This document shows, piece after piece, positions 1-7,127 of a stretch of 7,152 nt of DNA. Under the pieces are notes generated by a model. That model had not been told where the DNA came from. It did not search any database and saw only the letters and a list, made by a program, of their open reading frames with translations. Made by a program: the position numbers and the translations under genes. Origin of the DNA: Candidatus Symbiothrix sp. (lineage in GTDB: Bacteria > Bacteroidota > Bacteroidia > Bacteroidales > Azobacteroidaceae). Every line of letters begins with the position of its first letter. Position 1 is the first letter of the stretch. Location: positions 1-7,152 of the forward strand of contig JAISWY010000058.1 in NCBI GenBank assembly GCA_031270925.1. Reading direction: 5' to 3'.

Positions 1-443
1 GCCATCTCCGGCACAAACGCCCGAATATCCTTCCCATAAGCCAGCAACTCCCGCACAATCGACGAACTGATATGCGTATATTGCGGCTCGGTAAACAGCA
101 CAATCGTTTCGATACCTGATAGCTGCCGGTTTACATCGGCGATATTCTTTTCGTATTCAAAATCATTAACCGAACGGATGCCGCGCAAAATAAACCGCGC
201 ACCGGTGGATTGCACATAATCGATCGTCAAGCCGTCGTAAAATGCAACTTTCACGCGGGGATTGCCGGCAAATATCTTTTCGATGGTTTCGATGCGTTGT
301 TCCAAGGGGAAGAACGTTTTTTTGTTGGCGTTTACTCCAATGGCGATAATGATTTCATCGAATAGTTGTAAGCCTCTATCTATCAGCGATAAATGGCCGA
401 TGGTAAACGGGTCGAAAGTTCCGGGAAAGACGGCGGTTTTCAT
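1..443 (-). CDS. coaD: Phosphopantetheine adenylyltransferase, 3' end cut by window edge
   Basis: This cytoplasmic enzyme transfers AMP from ATP to 4'-phosphopantetheine, giving dephospho-CoA, the penultimate step of coenzyme A synthesis. I translated it by hand from the ATG at 443-441; 147 codons fit before the edge. The family is about 150-160 residues, so only a short C-terminal end is missing. The N-terminus carries the nucleotidyltransferase motif [11 protein letters not shown] (residues 7-17, with the TxGH signature at 14-17). RGIR lies at 87-90 and the late nucleotide-binding motif ISSSIVRE at 125-132, as in known CoaD proteins. Its start codon overlaps the parE stop as ATGA (443-440), which implies translational coupling and co-transcription. 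No own promoter or Shine-Dalgarno is evident. The identification is firm; only the C-terminus is unseen. Confidence 0.95.
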   Translation of the reverse strand, partial: MKTAVFPGTFDPFTIGHLSLIDRGLQLFDEIIIAIGVNANKKTFFPLEQRIETIEKIFAGNPRVKVAFYDGLTIDYVQSTGARFILRGIRSVNDFEYEKNIADVNRQLSGIETIVLFTEPQYTHISSSIVRELLAYGKDIRAFVPEM

Positions 444-2278
444 ATATCTTCTTCTACAACCAGATTGTTGATGATGAAGTTTTGCCGCTCCATCGTGTTT
501 TTGCCCATGTAAAATTCCAACATTTCTTTCACGGCGTCCGACTTTTTCATCGTTACCGGGTCGAGGCGGACGTCTTTTCCGATGAAATACTTAAATTCCT
601 GCGGCGAAATCTCTCCCAAGCCTTTGAAGCGCGTGATTTCGGGATTCGGACCGAGCTTTTCAACCGCTTTCAGCCGTTCCTCTTCCAAATAGCAGTAAAT
701 GGTTTCCTTCTTGTTTCGCACGCGGAAAAGCGGCGTTTGCAGGATAAAAACATGATTGTTGCGAATCAAATCGGGGAAAAATTGCAGGAAAAACGTGATA
801 ATCAGCAACCGGATGTGCATTCCGTCCACATCGGCATCGGTGGCGATAATCACTTTATTGTAACGCAAACTTTCCAGTCCGTCTTCGATGTTCAGGGCGG
901 CTTGCAGGAGATTAAATTCTTCGTTTTCGTAAACGATTTTCTTGGTTAATCCGAAAGTATTCAGTGGTTTACCGCGCAAACTGAACACGGCTTGAAAATT
1001 CGGATCGCGACTTTGTGTAATCGAACCGCTCGCCGAATCGCCCTCGGTAATGAAAATGCAGGTATCTTTCAAATTATCGCCTTTTTGGTCGGAATAGTGC
1101 AGGCGGCAATCGCGTAGTTTTTTGTTGTGCAGATTTGCTTTTTTGGCGCGTTCTTTCGCCAATTTGCTTACGCCTGCGATGGCTTTCCGCTCTTTTTCGG
1201 AATCGGTAATTTTCTTCAACATCGTTTCCGAAATGTCTGCGTGCTTGTGCAGGAAATTATCCAATTCCTTTTTGACGAAATCGCCAATGAATTTGGCTAC
1301 CGTGGGGCCTTCGGGTCCGATGTCTTTTGAGCCTAATTTGGTTTTTGTTTGCGATTCGAAGACCGGTTCCTGTACCTTGATGGCCACCGCTGCCGAAATT
1401 CCCATGCGAATGTCGGAATATTCGAAATTCTTGTTGTAATATTCCTTGATTACGCGCGAAATCGTTTCCTTGAAGGCCGAGAGATGTGTTCCGCCCTGCG
1501 TGGTGTATTGTCCGTTGGCGAACGAATAATATTCTTCGCCGTATTGATTGGAGTGCGTGATGGCGATTTCAATATCGTCGCCCTGCAAATGGATAATCGG
1601 GTAGAGCGGCTCGGAAGTCATGTTTTCGTTCAGCAAATCTTCCAATCCGTTTTTGGAAAAGAATTTTTTGCCGTTGTAATTGATGATCAAACCGGCATTG
1701 AGGAAGACGTAATTCTTCAACAGCGGCTCTACGAATTGATCCGAAAACCGGTAATCTTTAAATAATTCATTGTCGGGAATGAAATGAATCAATGTTCCGT
1801 TAGGTTCGGATGTAGTAGTAATATTCGGATTTTCAGCAATTCGGCCACGACTGTATTCAACGGCTTTGGTTTGTCCGTCACGAAAACTTTGCACCAGCAT
1901 CGACGACGAAAGAGCGTTTACGGCTTTGATACCCACGCCGTTCATCCCCACCGATTTCTTAAACGCTTCGGAGTCGTATTTTCCGCCGGTATTCATTTTG
2001 GATGAGGCATCGACCACGCTTTTCAGAGGAATGCCGCGTCCGTAGTCGCGAATCGTTACCACGCCATCTTCGATCGTAATGTCGATCGTTTTGCCGAATC
2101 CCATCATGTATTCGTCGATCGAGTTGTCCATGACTTCTTTCAGGAGGACGTAAATGCCGTCGTCGGCTGCGCTTCCGTCGCCGAATTTACCGATATACAT
2201 TCCCGGACGGAGGCGGATGTGTTCCCACCATTCGAGGGATTTGATATTGCTGTCGTCGTATTTAATTTCTTGTTCCAT
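440..2278 (-). CDS. parE: DNA topoisomerase IV subunit B
   Basis: This is the ATPase subunit of topoisomerase IV, which with ParC decatenates daughter chromosomes. The 612-residue protein has a complete type IIA B-subunit layout. The GHKL ATPase domain shows EVMDNSIDE (48-56), DYGRGIP (78-84) and the glycine-rich [14 protein letters not shown] (111-124). The transducer domain carries the ATP-contacting QTK (310-312). The TOPRIM domain has EGDSASGS (412-419) and the acidic DADVDG (481-486), followed by RFKGLGE (550-556). ParE is preferred over GyrB because of the length, the SLRGKPLN variant (433-440) and the C-terminal ending, which resembles Bacteroidetes ParE. parC is not in the window. The gene starts 3 nt after the upstream GNAT-like gene and its TGA overlaps the coaD ATG, so all three are probably one transcript. 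A paralogous GyrB assignment is the only real alternative. Confidence 0.93.
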   Translation of the reverse strand: MEQEIKYDDSNIKSLEWWEHIRLRPGMYIGKFGDGSAADDGIYVLLKEVMDNSIDEYMMGFGKTIDITIEDGVVTIRDYGRGIPLKSVVDASSKMNTGGKYDSEAFKKSVGMNGVGIKAVNALSSSMLVQSFRDGQTKAVEYSRGRIAENPNITTTSEPNGTLIHFIPDNELFKDYRFSDQFVEPLLKNYVFLNAGLIINYNGKKFFSKNGLEDLLNENMTSEPLYPIIHLQGDDIEIAITHSNQYGEEYYSFANGQYTTQGGTHLSAFKETISRVIKEYYNKNFEYSDIRMGISAAVAIKVQEPVFESQTKTKLGSKDIGPEGPTVAKFIGDFVKKELDNFLHKHADISETMLKKITDSEKERKAIAGVSKLAKERAKKANLHNKKLRDCRLHYSDQKGDNLKDTCIFITEGDSASGSITQSRDPNFQAVFSLRGKPLNTFGLTKKIVYENEEFNLLQAALNIEDGLESLRYNKVIIATDADVDGMHIRLLIITFFLQFFPDLIRNNHVFILQTPLFRVRNKKETIYCYLEEERLKAVEKLGPNPEITRFKGLGEISPQEFKYFIGKDVRLDPVTMKKSDAVKEMLEFYMGKNTMERQNFIINNLVVEEDI

Positions 2279-2281
2279 GCA

Positions 2282-3415
2282 CTATTTTTCCAAATTTTTG
2301 ATAAATGCTCTCCGTGTTTTAATATGTTCTTTCTCGAAATAATCCCACTGCGATTGTACTTTGATATTGGTTTCCAATTCGGGATTGCTCTCGGCGTATT
2401 CAAATCCGATTTTGTTGAAAACGGGAATTAAATCATAGAATAACAAAGCATTAACTCCTTTGCTTTGGTATTCGGGCGCCACGCCGGTAATGTACAAATC
2501 CACGAGTTTTCCCTTGCCGTAAAGCGTTTTCAGCAGCGAAATCCAAGCGAATGGCAGTAGTGAGCCTTTCGCTTTTTGCAAGGCTTTCGACAAACTCGGT
2601 AAGGTGATGCCGATGCCGACTACCGCATCGTCTTCCTTGCGAACGATTAGGGTAATCATATCTAAGCGCAACATCGGGATATACATGTTGATGTAATATT
2701 TAATTTGCTTGGGCGAAAGCTCCGAATAGCCGTAGAGTGGTTTGTAAGCCTCGTTCCAAAGTTCGAAAATTTTTGTAGCGTAAGGCCAAATATCTTTGGT
2801 GCGCTTGAATTTTTTGATGGTCAATCCGTATTTTTCCATCACTATTTGAGCTATGCGCTGGTGTTTTTCGGGAATTTCCTTTGGAATTTTAATTAGAAAT
2901 TCGTGCCAATCCTGATCTTTTTTGTAACCGTATTTCGCCAAATGTTCCTGATAATACGGGAAACTGTAAGCGGTGGCCATCGTTCCTACACGATCGAATC
3001 CCCAAACCAACAGACCTTCGTGATCTAAATCGGTAAAGCCGAGCGGCCCTTGTATGCCGTTCATTCCCTTGGAGATAACCCAATTTTCGACTGCATCGAA
3101 GAGCGCTTTCGACACTTCTTCATCGTCGATAAAATCAACGAAGCTGAAACGGCCGTATTGCTGATTCCACGTTTCGTTGGCGCGATGATTGATCAATCCG
3201 GCGATTCGGCCGACTATTTTTCCATCCCGATAGGCCAAAAAACAGATCGATTCGCAAAACTCAAAAGCTGGGTTTCGTTTACGATCCAAGGTCATCAACT
3301 CGTCGTCGATTAAGCCGGGTACGTGATACGGGTTACCGGCATACAATTCAATATTGAATTTTACAAACTTGCGAAGTTCCGCGAGGGTTGTAACTTCTTT
3401 AATCTCTACAGCCAT
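2282..3415 (-). CDS. GNAT-like N-acetyltransferase family protein, substrate unknown
   Basis: This predicted 377-residue cytoplasmic protein resembles a conserved bacterial family usually annotated as GNAT N-acetyltransferase; no substrate can be read from the sequence. With numbering from the chosen start, an N-terminal GNAT-like half contains the strand CFLAYRDGKIVGRIAGLINH (58-77) and a family block GPLGFTDLDHEGLLVWGFD (123-141). The C-terminal half has an acetyl-CoA-binding type motif, ITGVAPEYQSKGVNALLF (309-326), with QSKG in the pyrophosphate-loop position. The frame stays open to an ATG at 3559, but that start would overlap the ABC transporter gene by 125 nt and would lie upstream of the promoter at 3444-3475. 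Its extra 48 residues also look unrelated to the family. The ATG at 3415, which gives MAVEIKEV, is therefore chosen. It lies 19 nt after the transporter stop and ends 3 nt before parE. Confidence 0.8.
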   Translation of the reverse strand: MAVEIKEVTTLAELRKFVKFNIELYAGNPYHVPGLIDDELMTLDRKRNPAFEFCESICFLAYRDGKIVGRIAGLINHRANETWNQQYGRFSFVDFIDDEEVSKALFDAVENWVISKGMNGIQGPLGFTDLDHEGLLVWGFDRVGTMATAYSFPYYQEHLAKYGYKKDQDWHEFLIKIPKEIPEKHQRIAQIVMEKYGLTIKKFKRTKDIWPYATKIFELWNEAYKPLYGYSELSPKQIKYYINMYIPMLRLDMITLIVRKEDDAVVGIGITLPSLSKALQKAKGSLLPFAWISLLKTLYGKGKLVDLYITGVAPEYQSKGVNALLFYDLIPVFNKIGFEYAESNPELETNIKVQSQWDYFEKEHIKTRRAFIKNLEK

Positions 3416-3434
3416 TGCTTGTTTTTTTGAGGGT

Positions 3435-5615
3435 TCAAGGTCGCAAAGATACTTTGTTTTTGGGAATTTGCCAAATATGAAATCCTTGTTTTTCCCACAT
3501 TTGAAAATACCGTCCATTTGCGGCGAACAGTTCATTATGCGAACCTTGTTCAACGACATAGCCGTTTTCCAGCACTACAATTTTATCCGCATAGACTACT
3601 GTGCTTAGCCGGTGGGCAATGATGACAATCGTTTTGCCCTCTTTTTTAAGTTTTTGAATGGTTTGTTGCACAAAACTTTCCGCTTCCGAATCGAGCGAAG
3701 ATGTCTCTTCGTCAAGTATCAGTATTTCGGGATTTTTGTAGAGCGCCCGTGCGATTGCCAAACGCTGCTTTTGTCCGCCCGAAAGCGATGCGCCGTTCTC
3801 GCCGAGATAAGTATTGAATCCCGCCGGCAGTTTTTCGATGAAAGGCATCATTCCGAGCAGGGTGCAAATTTCAATAATACGCTGTAAATCGGGATGGAAC
3901 TCACCCAATGCGATGTTTTCGATTACATTTCCCGCAAAGAGATTCAATTGCTGCGGAACCGCGCCGACCATTTTCCGAATCGATTGATTTTCAATGTATT
4001 CGATATTCGTATCTCCAATCAGGATTTTTCCCGATTGGAGCGGATAGAGCTTCTGAATCAGCGAAGCGAGCGTTGTTTTTCCGCTACCGCTTTCGCCGAT
4101 AATGGCCGTCAATTCGCCTTTCCGGATTTCCAGATTGAAATTGTCGAAAACATCGACACGTGTTCCGTAACTGAACGACACGTTTTCAAACCGGATGTCG
4201 CCCAGCATTTCCACTTTCAATTCCATAGTGTTTTCGCCGTTCTCGCGTTCCAGATCCATGATTTCAAACAGGCGGTCGGCTGCAATCAGGGCATTTTGTA
4301 CCGTTTTGTTCATCCCGATCAGGCTCGAAACCGGCCCCGTGAGATAGCCGATGAGCGCATAAAAACTCATCAATTCGCCCGGTGTTATCGTGCTGTCGAT
4401 GACCAAATACGAACCCGTCCAAAGGATGATAATCGTGAAAATTCGGCTCACAAATTCGGAAGAATTTCCGCTGAAAAATGAGTTGATGGATGATTGGTAA
4501 ACCGAATCCAGCAGCCGGATAAAGCGATTTTCGGTCTTGATATTCGCAAAATCTTCAATGCCGAACTGCTTGATGGTTTTGACGGAATTGAGCGACTCGA
4601 CCAACTGGCTTTCCAAGTCGGCGCTGTCTTCCATCAATTTCCGTTCCCGCTTTTTATTTAATTTATTTGTAACCAGATAAATAAGAATGTATAAAGGAAT
4701 TGAAATCAATAGAATCAATGCTAATTTCCAACTGTAAACAAACATCAGCGCAAAGGAAAATAATACTATCAAAATATTGACAATCAACGAAATAACCACA
4801 TCATTGATAAAAACACGGATTTTGACGGCATCGTTCACTCTTGAAATGATTTCGCCCACGCGCATGGTATCGAAAAAGCGTTGCGGCAATTTCAAGAGAT
4901 GCTTGTAATAACCCAGAATCAGCCGTGCATCAATTTTCTGACCGGTATTGAGCATCAAAACGCTTTTGTTCACGCCAATGAAAATCTGTACCAGCAGTAT
5001 GATTATCATCACGATACTCAACAAATTCAACAGGTTCCGGTTGCCGTTGACAAACACATTGTCCGTAATCTTTTGAATGTAGATGGAAGACGACAAACCA
5101 AGCAAAGTGTAAATAATCGCGCCGAAAAGCGATGCGGAGACAAGGCTTTTGTGCGGCGCAATCAGAAACATAAACCGCTTGAACAGGGATATTTTTGCGT
5201 TCCCTTCCTTGAAGGTTTCGCCCGGAACCAGCAAAATCAGTATGCCCGACCAGATTTTTTGAAATTCTTCTATCGTCTCCGAGTGCATCTGTCCGTCGGC
5301 CGGATCCATGTAGGTAAGATTCTTTTTACCAACGGAATAGATGACGACATAATGTTGCAAAACGTTTTTCACAATCACGTGCGCGATGGCCGGTAGCGGG
5401 ATTTTGGGCAGCGCTTCAATACCGCCCTTCACGCCTTTGGCGTCGAAACCGAGCTGTTCGGCGGCCTGCACCATTCCGAGCGCGTTGGTGCCGCGTGTGT
5501 CTGTTCCTGCGATTTGCCGAATGCGGGAAACGGGCAGTTTCAGTTTGTAGTGTCCGGCGACCGAAGCAATGCAGGCGGCGCCGCAGTCGGTTATATCGCG
5601 TTGTTTAATTTTCAT
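3435..5615 (-). CDS. Peptidase-containing ABC transporter (C39 peptidase, membrane domain, ATPase)
   Basis: This inner-membrane exporter both cleaves double-glycine leaders and pumps out the released peptide. In the 726-residue numbering the N-terminal C39 peptidase has Gln5 (oxyanion), Cys11 in ITDCGAAC, His88 and Asp104, so the catalytic set is complete. About six membrane segments follow (roughly 155-180, 195-213, 270-293, 297-315, 391-409, 417-437). The ATPase domain has Walker A GESGSGKTT (507-515), Q-loop near 555, signature LSGGQ (611-615), Walker B ILILDE (631-636) and the H-loop His668. I chose the ATG at 5615, which gives MKIKQRDITDC, the usual family start; an ATG at 5624 adds three residues. 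The gene overlaps hlyD by 11 nt, implying coupled translation. After the usual end of the family (about residue 712) a tail of some 14 residues is encoded by DNA that also carries the next promoter. The likely substrate is the peptide at 6912-7079. Confidence 0.95.
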   Translation of the reverse strand: MKIKQRDITDCGAACIASVAGHYKLKLPVSRIRQIAGTDTRGTNALGMVQAAEQLGFDAKGVKGGIEALPKIPLPAIAHVIVKNVLQHYVVIYSVGKKNLTYMDPADGQMHSETIEEFQKIWSGILILLVPGETFKEGNAKISLFKRFMFLIAPHKSLVSASLFGAIIYTLLGLSSSIYIQKITDNVFVNGNRNLLNLLSIVMIIILLVQIFIGVNKSVLMLNTGQKIDARLILGYYKHLLKLPQRFFDTMRVGEIISRVNDAVKIRVFINDVVISLIVNILIVLFSFALMFVYSWKLALILLISIPLYILIYLVTNKLNKKRERKLMEDSADLESQLVESLNSVKTIKQFGIEDFANIKTENRFIRLLDSVYQSSINSFFSGNSSEFVSRIFTIIILWTGSYLVIDSTITPGELMSFYALIGYLTGPVSSLIGMNKTVQNALIAADRLFEIMDLERENGENTMELKVEMLGDIRFENVSFSYGTRVDVFDNFNLEIRKGELTAIIGESGSGKTTLASLIQKLYPLQSGKILIGDTNIEYIENQSIRKMVGAVPQQLNLFAGNVIENIALGEFHPDLQRIIEICTLLGMMPFIEKLPAGFNTYLGENGASLSGGQKQRLAIARALYKNPEILILDEETSSLDSEAESFVQQTIQKLKKEGKTIVIIAHRLSTVVYADKIVVLENGYVVEQGSHNELFAANGRYFQMWEKQGFHIWQIPKNKVSLRP
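3444..3475 (-). promoter_or_regulatory. Bacteroidetes-type promoter for the GNAT-parE-coaD group
   Basis: On the minus strand TTTG (3475-3472) is followed after exactly 20 nt by TATCTTTG (3451-3444). This matches the known Bacteroidetes primary-sigma consensus TTTG / TAnnTTTG at every fixed base. Transcription would be expected to start near 3437-3440, giving a 5' leader of roughly 22-25 nt before the ATG at 3415. The whole element lies inside the last codons of the ABC transporter frame, whose stop codon is at 3435-3437. The assignment rests on pattern and position only. Confidence 0.7.
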
Positions 5616-6753
5616 AAAAATCATTGGGGTTTAACCAATCGTCTATTTTATCGAAAAGCAATTGCCATAACGATCTGTCGGTCAAATAGAAACGGCCGGT
5701 AAGCGTCATTCCCTTTTTCAGATTGCCTCGATAGCCGTTTTTCAGAGAAAGAAAAGGCGTATCAAGCGAACATCGCACGCGGAAAACGGGCTGCTCGTTC
5801 ATGGAAATGATGTCGTTGGAGATTTCCGTCACTATCCCTTGCGCCAAACCCCACTGGTTGTAGTTGAAGGCGTCCATCTGGAATTTAACCTGTTGATTTT
5901 CATTGATATATCCGATGTCCGAAGGCGAGACGTAACATTCGATCAGCAAACCGGAATTATTCGAAATCTGAGCGACGATTTGTCCGGGCGCAATGAAATT
6001 GCCCCGCTGAATGCCCGAAAACTGAATAACCGCTCCCGCAACCGGGGCGAGCAGGGCGTATTTGGTTTTCTCGTCTTCCAAGCGGGCGATTTCGGAATGT
6101 AATTGCTTGGTTTCCAGTTCGTAGCCGGTGCGCTCGGCTTGCCATCGGTTGCGGAACTGTTCGCGCAGGTTTTCGCGGCCGCGCACGGCATTGTCGTAAG
6201 TATTTTGGGATTGCAAAAATTCGCTTTTTGCAATCGCTCCTTTGTTATAAAGCTGTTCCGTCATCGAAAATTCCTGTTGCAGGTAAATGATTCTCGTTTG
6301 CTGCTCGTTTTCCGATGATTGGTATAAATTGCTTTCGTACAGATATTTGGGAGTTTTCAACAGGGAAAATTGATTCGACAGTAAAGCGGAAATATCGGCG
6401 ATGAAAGCCGTATTTTCGCGGATTTTCTCACGTGTTCTATCTATCTGAACATCAATGTTTTCTGAGTTCAATACCAGCAGCGTATCGCCTAGTGCAACCG
6501 TTTGGTTTTCTGCGATACGAATATCTACAACTTCGCCATACACAGCGGTTTGCAGTTGGTTGTTCTCGTTGGGGGTTCGGATGATGCCCCGCGCCTGCGT
6601 GCTTACTTGCACGTAAACAAAAGGCAGGGACGCGAAAGCGGCTGTAACGGCGAGTAACACGACCAGATATACAAGCCATGTTGGAGAATTGCGTTTTGTG
6701 AAGAGTGTGGCGGTAGTGTCGTGGATTATTTCGGGGGGAAAGAGTTGGGGCAT
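5605..6753 (-). CDS. HlyD-family membrane fusion (periplasmic adaptor) protein
   Basis: This 382-residue adaptor is expected to bridge the inner-membrane C39 ABC exporter and an outer-membrane TolC-type channel. It has a short cytoplasmic N-terminus, one membrane anchor (about 25-49) and then the first half of a lipoyl-like domain (about 62-98, including GEVVDIRIAENQTVALGD at 73-90). A long helical hairpin, probably coiled coil, runs over about 100-232. The second lipoyl half follows (about 232-266, LLAPVAGAVIQFSGIQRGNF), then beta-barrel sequence to the end. The N-terminal pattern, with LFPPEII before the anchor, is familiar from Bacteroidetes HlyD proteins paired with C39 transporters. The start at 6753 is the first ATG in frame; an ATG at 6760 is followed at once by a stop. 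I found no convincing promoter in front of it, so it is probably transcribed with the peptide gene. The TolC partner is not in the window. Confidence 0.92.
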   Translation of the reverse strand: MPQLFPPEIIHDTTATLFTKRNSPTWLVYLVVLLAVTAAFASLPFVYVQVSTQARGIIRTPNENNQLQTAVYGEVVDIRIAENQTVALGDTLLVLNSENIDVQIDRTREKIRENTAFIADISALLSNQFSLLKTPKYLYESNLYQSSENEQQTRIIYLQQEFSMTEQLYNKGAIAKSEFLQSQNTYDNAVRGRENLREQFRNRWQAERTGYELETKQLHSEIARLEDEKTKYALLAPVAGAVIQFSGIQRGNFIAPGQIVAQISNNSGLLIECYVSPSDIGYINENQQVKFQMDAFNYNQWGLAQGIVTEISNDIISMNEQPVFRVRCSLDTPFLSLKNGYRGNLKKGMTLTGRFYLTDRSLWQLLFDKIDDWLNPNDFYEN

Positions 6754-6911
6754 ATTACATTATCTATATAAAACGAAACAACAGTACCTGATATCTTTTT
6801 ATTGATAAATCATAAAGATTTCAAGATGGAGCTACGACTCTATTTGTAGTTCTTTCAAAATCATAAAACTATTTTATTTCGTGTATAATAGAGAAATTCT
6901 AATTCGTACTA
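6754..6911. other. AT-rich spacer between the peptide gene and hlyD
   Basis: This 158-nt gap holds no supported gene. It is clearly more AT-rich than the coding DNA on its left. Two weak A/T stem-loops can be drawn: ATAAAA-TAG-TTTTAT at 6863-6877, and ATCTTT(TT)AT ... ATAAAGAT with a 9-nt loop at 6793-6819. Neither has a GC stem plus U-tract, so neither is called a terminator, though they could lower read-through or protect the peptide mRNA. No exact TAnnTTTG -7 element is found on the minus strand here. A 10-codon frame at 6832-6864 is discussed among the findings. Confidence 0.5.
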
Positions 6912-7079
6912 TTAAGAACACAATAATGCAGCTGTTGCTGCACTTGCACCGACAATCAATCCAATTTTGCAACCAGACCAAAACCAACCCCATGCACCAA
7001 TGAGACCGCCATCAATTTTTCCCATTTCTTGGTGATTCATTTCTTCTACGTCACAAGCGTTTAAATTCAATTCTTTCAT
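6912..7079 (-). CDS. Double-glycine leader peptide precursor (bacteriocin-like), 55 aa
   Basis: This small gene encodes a 55-residue secreted peptide precursor. I translated it by hand from the ATG at 7079-7077 to TAA at 6914-6912. Residues 1-25 form a leader starting MKELNLNACDVEEM and ending KIDGG. It fits the known C39 consensus LSxxELxxIxGG at M(-12), N(-11), E(-8), M(-7), I(-4), G(-2), G(-1), with Met replacing Leu twice. Cleavage after Gly25 (between 7005 and 7004) would release a 30-residue core starting LIGAWGWFWSGC. The core is hydrophobic and Trp-rich (W30, W32, W34), has cysteines at precursor positions 37 and 54 (core 12 and 29), a GLIVG stretch (40-44, GxxxG) and an Ala-rich end, with one Lys and no acidic residue. 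A C39 exporter and HlyD follow on the same strand. I do not recognise the core, and it lacks the YGNG motif of pediocin-like bacteriocins. It could be an antimicrobial or a signal. Confidence 0.85.
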   Translation of the reverse strand: MKELNLNACDVEEMNHQEMGKIDGGLIGAWGWFWSGCKIGLIVGASAATAALLCS

Positions 7080-7095
7080 TTTTCTAATTGTTTTA

Positions 7096-7127
7096 CAAAG
7101 TTAATACTCAATTTGTTTTTTTGCAAT
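7096..7127 (-). promoter_or_regulatory. Bacteroidetes-type promoter for the peptide-hlyD-ABC cassette
   Basis: On the minus strand ATTG (7127-7124, three of four bases of TTTG) precedes a perfect -7 element TAACTTTG (7103-7096) by 20 nt, the same spacing as the other promoter in this window. Transcription would start around 7089-7092, leaving a leader of only about 10-13 nt before the ATG at 7079. No Shine-Dalgarno is seen; the bases just before the ATG are A-rich (TTAGAAAA), as is common in Bacteroidetes. It is inferred to drive the peptide gene and, by read-through, hlyD and the transporter. Confidence 0.65.

Noticed and set aside
482..2005. Several plus-strand open frames opposite parE (up to 155 codons)
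   Set aside because: They lie fully antisense to a well-conserved parE, show no recognisable domains, and reflect its codon bias.
440..2278. Assignment of the topoisomerase gene as gyrB
   Set aside because: Length of 612 residues, the SLRGKPLN variant and the C-terminal sequence fit Bacteroidetes ParE better than GyrB.
3416..3559. Longer start for the GNAT-like protein (48 extra residues)
   Set aside because: It would overlap the transporter gene by 125 nt in another frame, lies upstream of the promoter at 3444-3475, and the extra residues do not resemble the family; the ATG at 3415 is the sound start.
3612..5396. Plus-strand open frames of 91-195 codons opposite the ABC transporter
   Set aside because: They are antisense shadows of a clear C39 ABC exporter with no domain-like sequence of their own.
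5943..6679. Minus-strand alternate-frame frames inside hlyD
   Set aside because: They are frame shadows with Arg/Pro/Cys-rich compositions typical of out-of-frame reading; hlyD is intact.
6793..6877. Possible terminators behind the peptide gene
   Set aside because: The two stem-loops are almost purely A/T, short, and lack a following U-tract on the transcribed strand; in AT-rich DNA such repeats are expected by chance.
6845..6885. Promoter in front of hlyD (near matches such as TGATTTTG and TAGTTTTA)
   Set aside because: Each -7 candidate has a mismatch at a fixed base and none has a TTTG-like element at the right distance, unlike the two promoters that were called.
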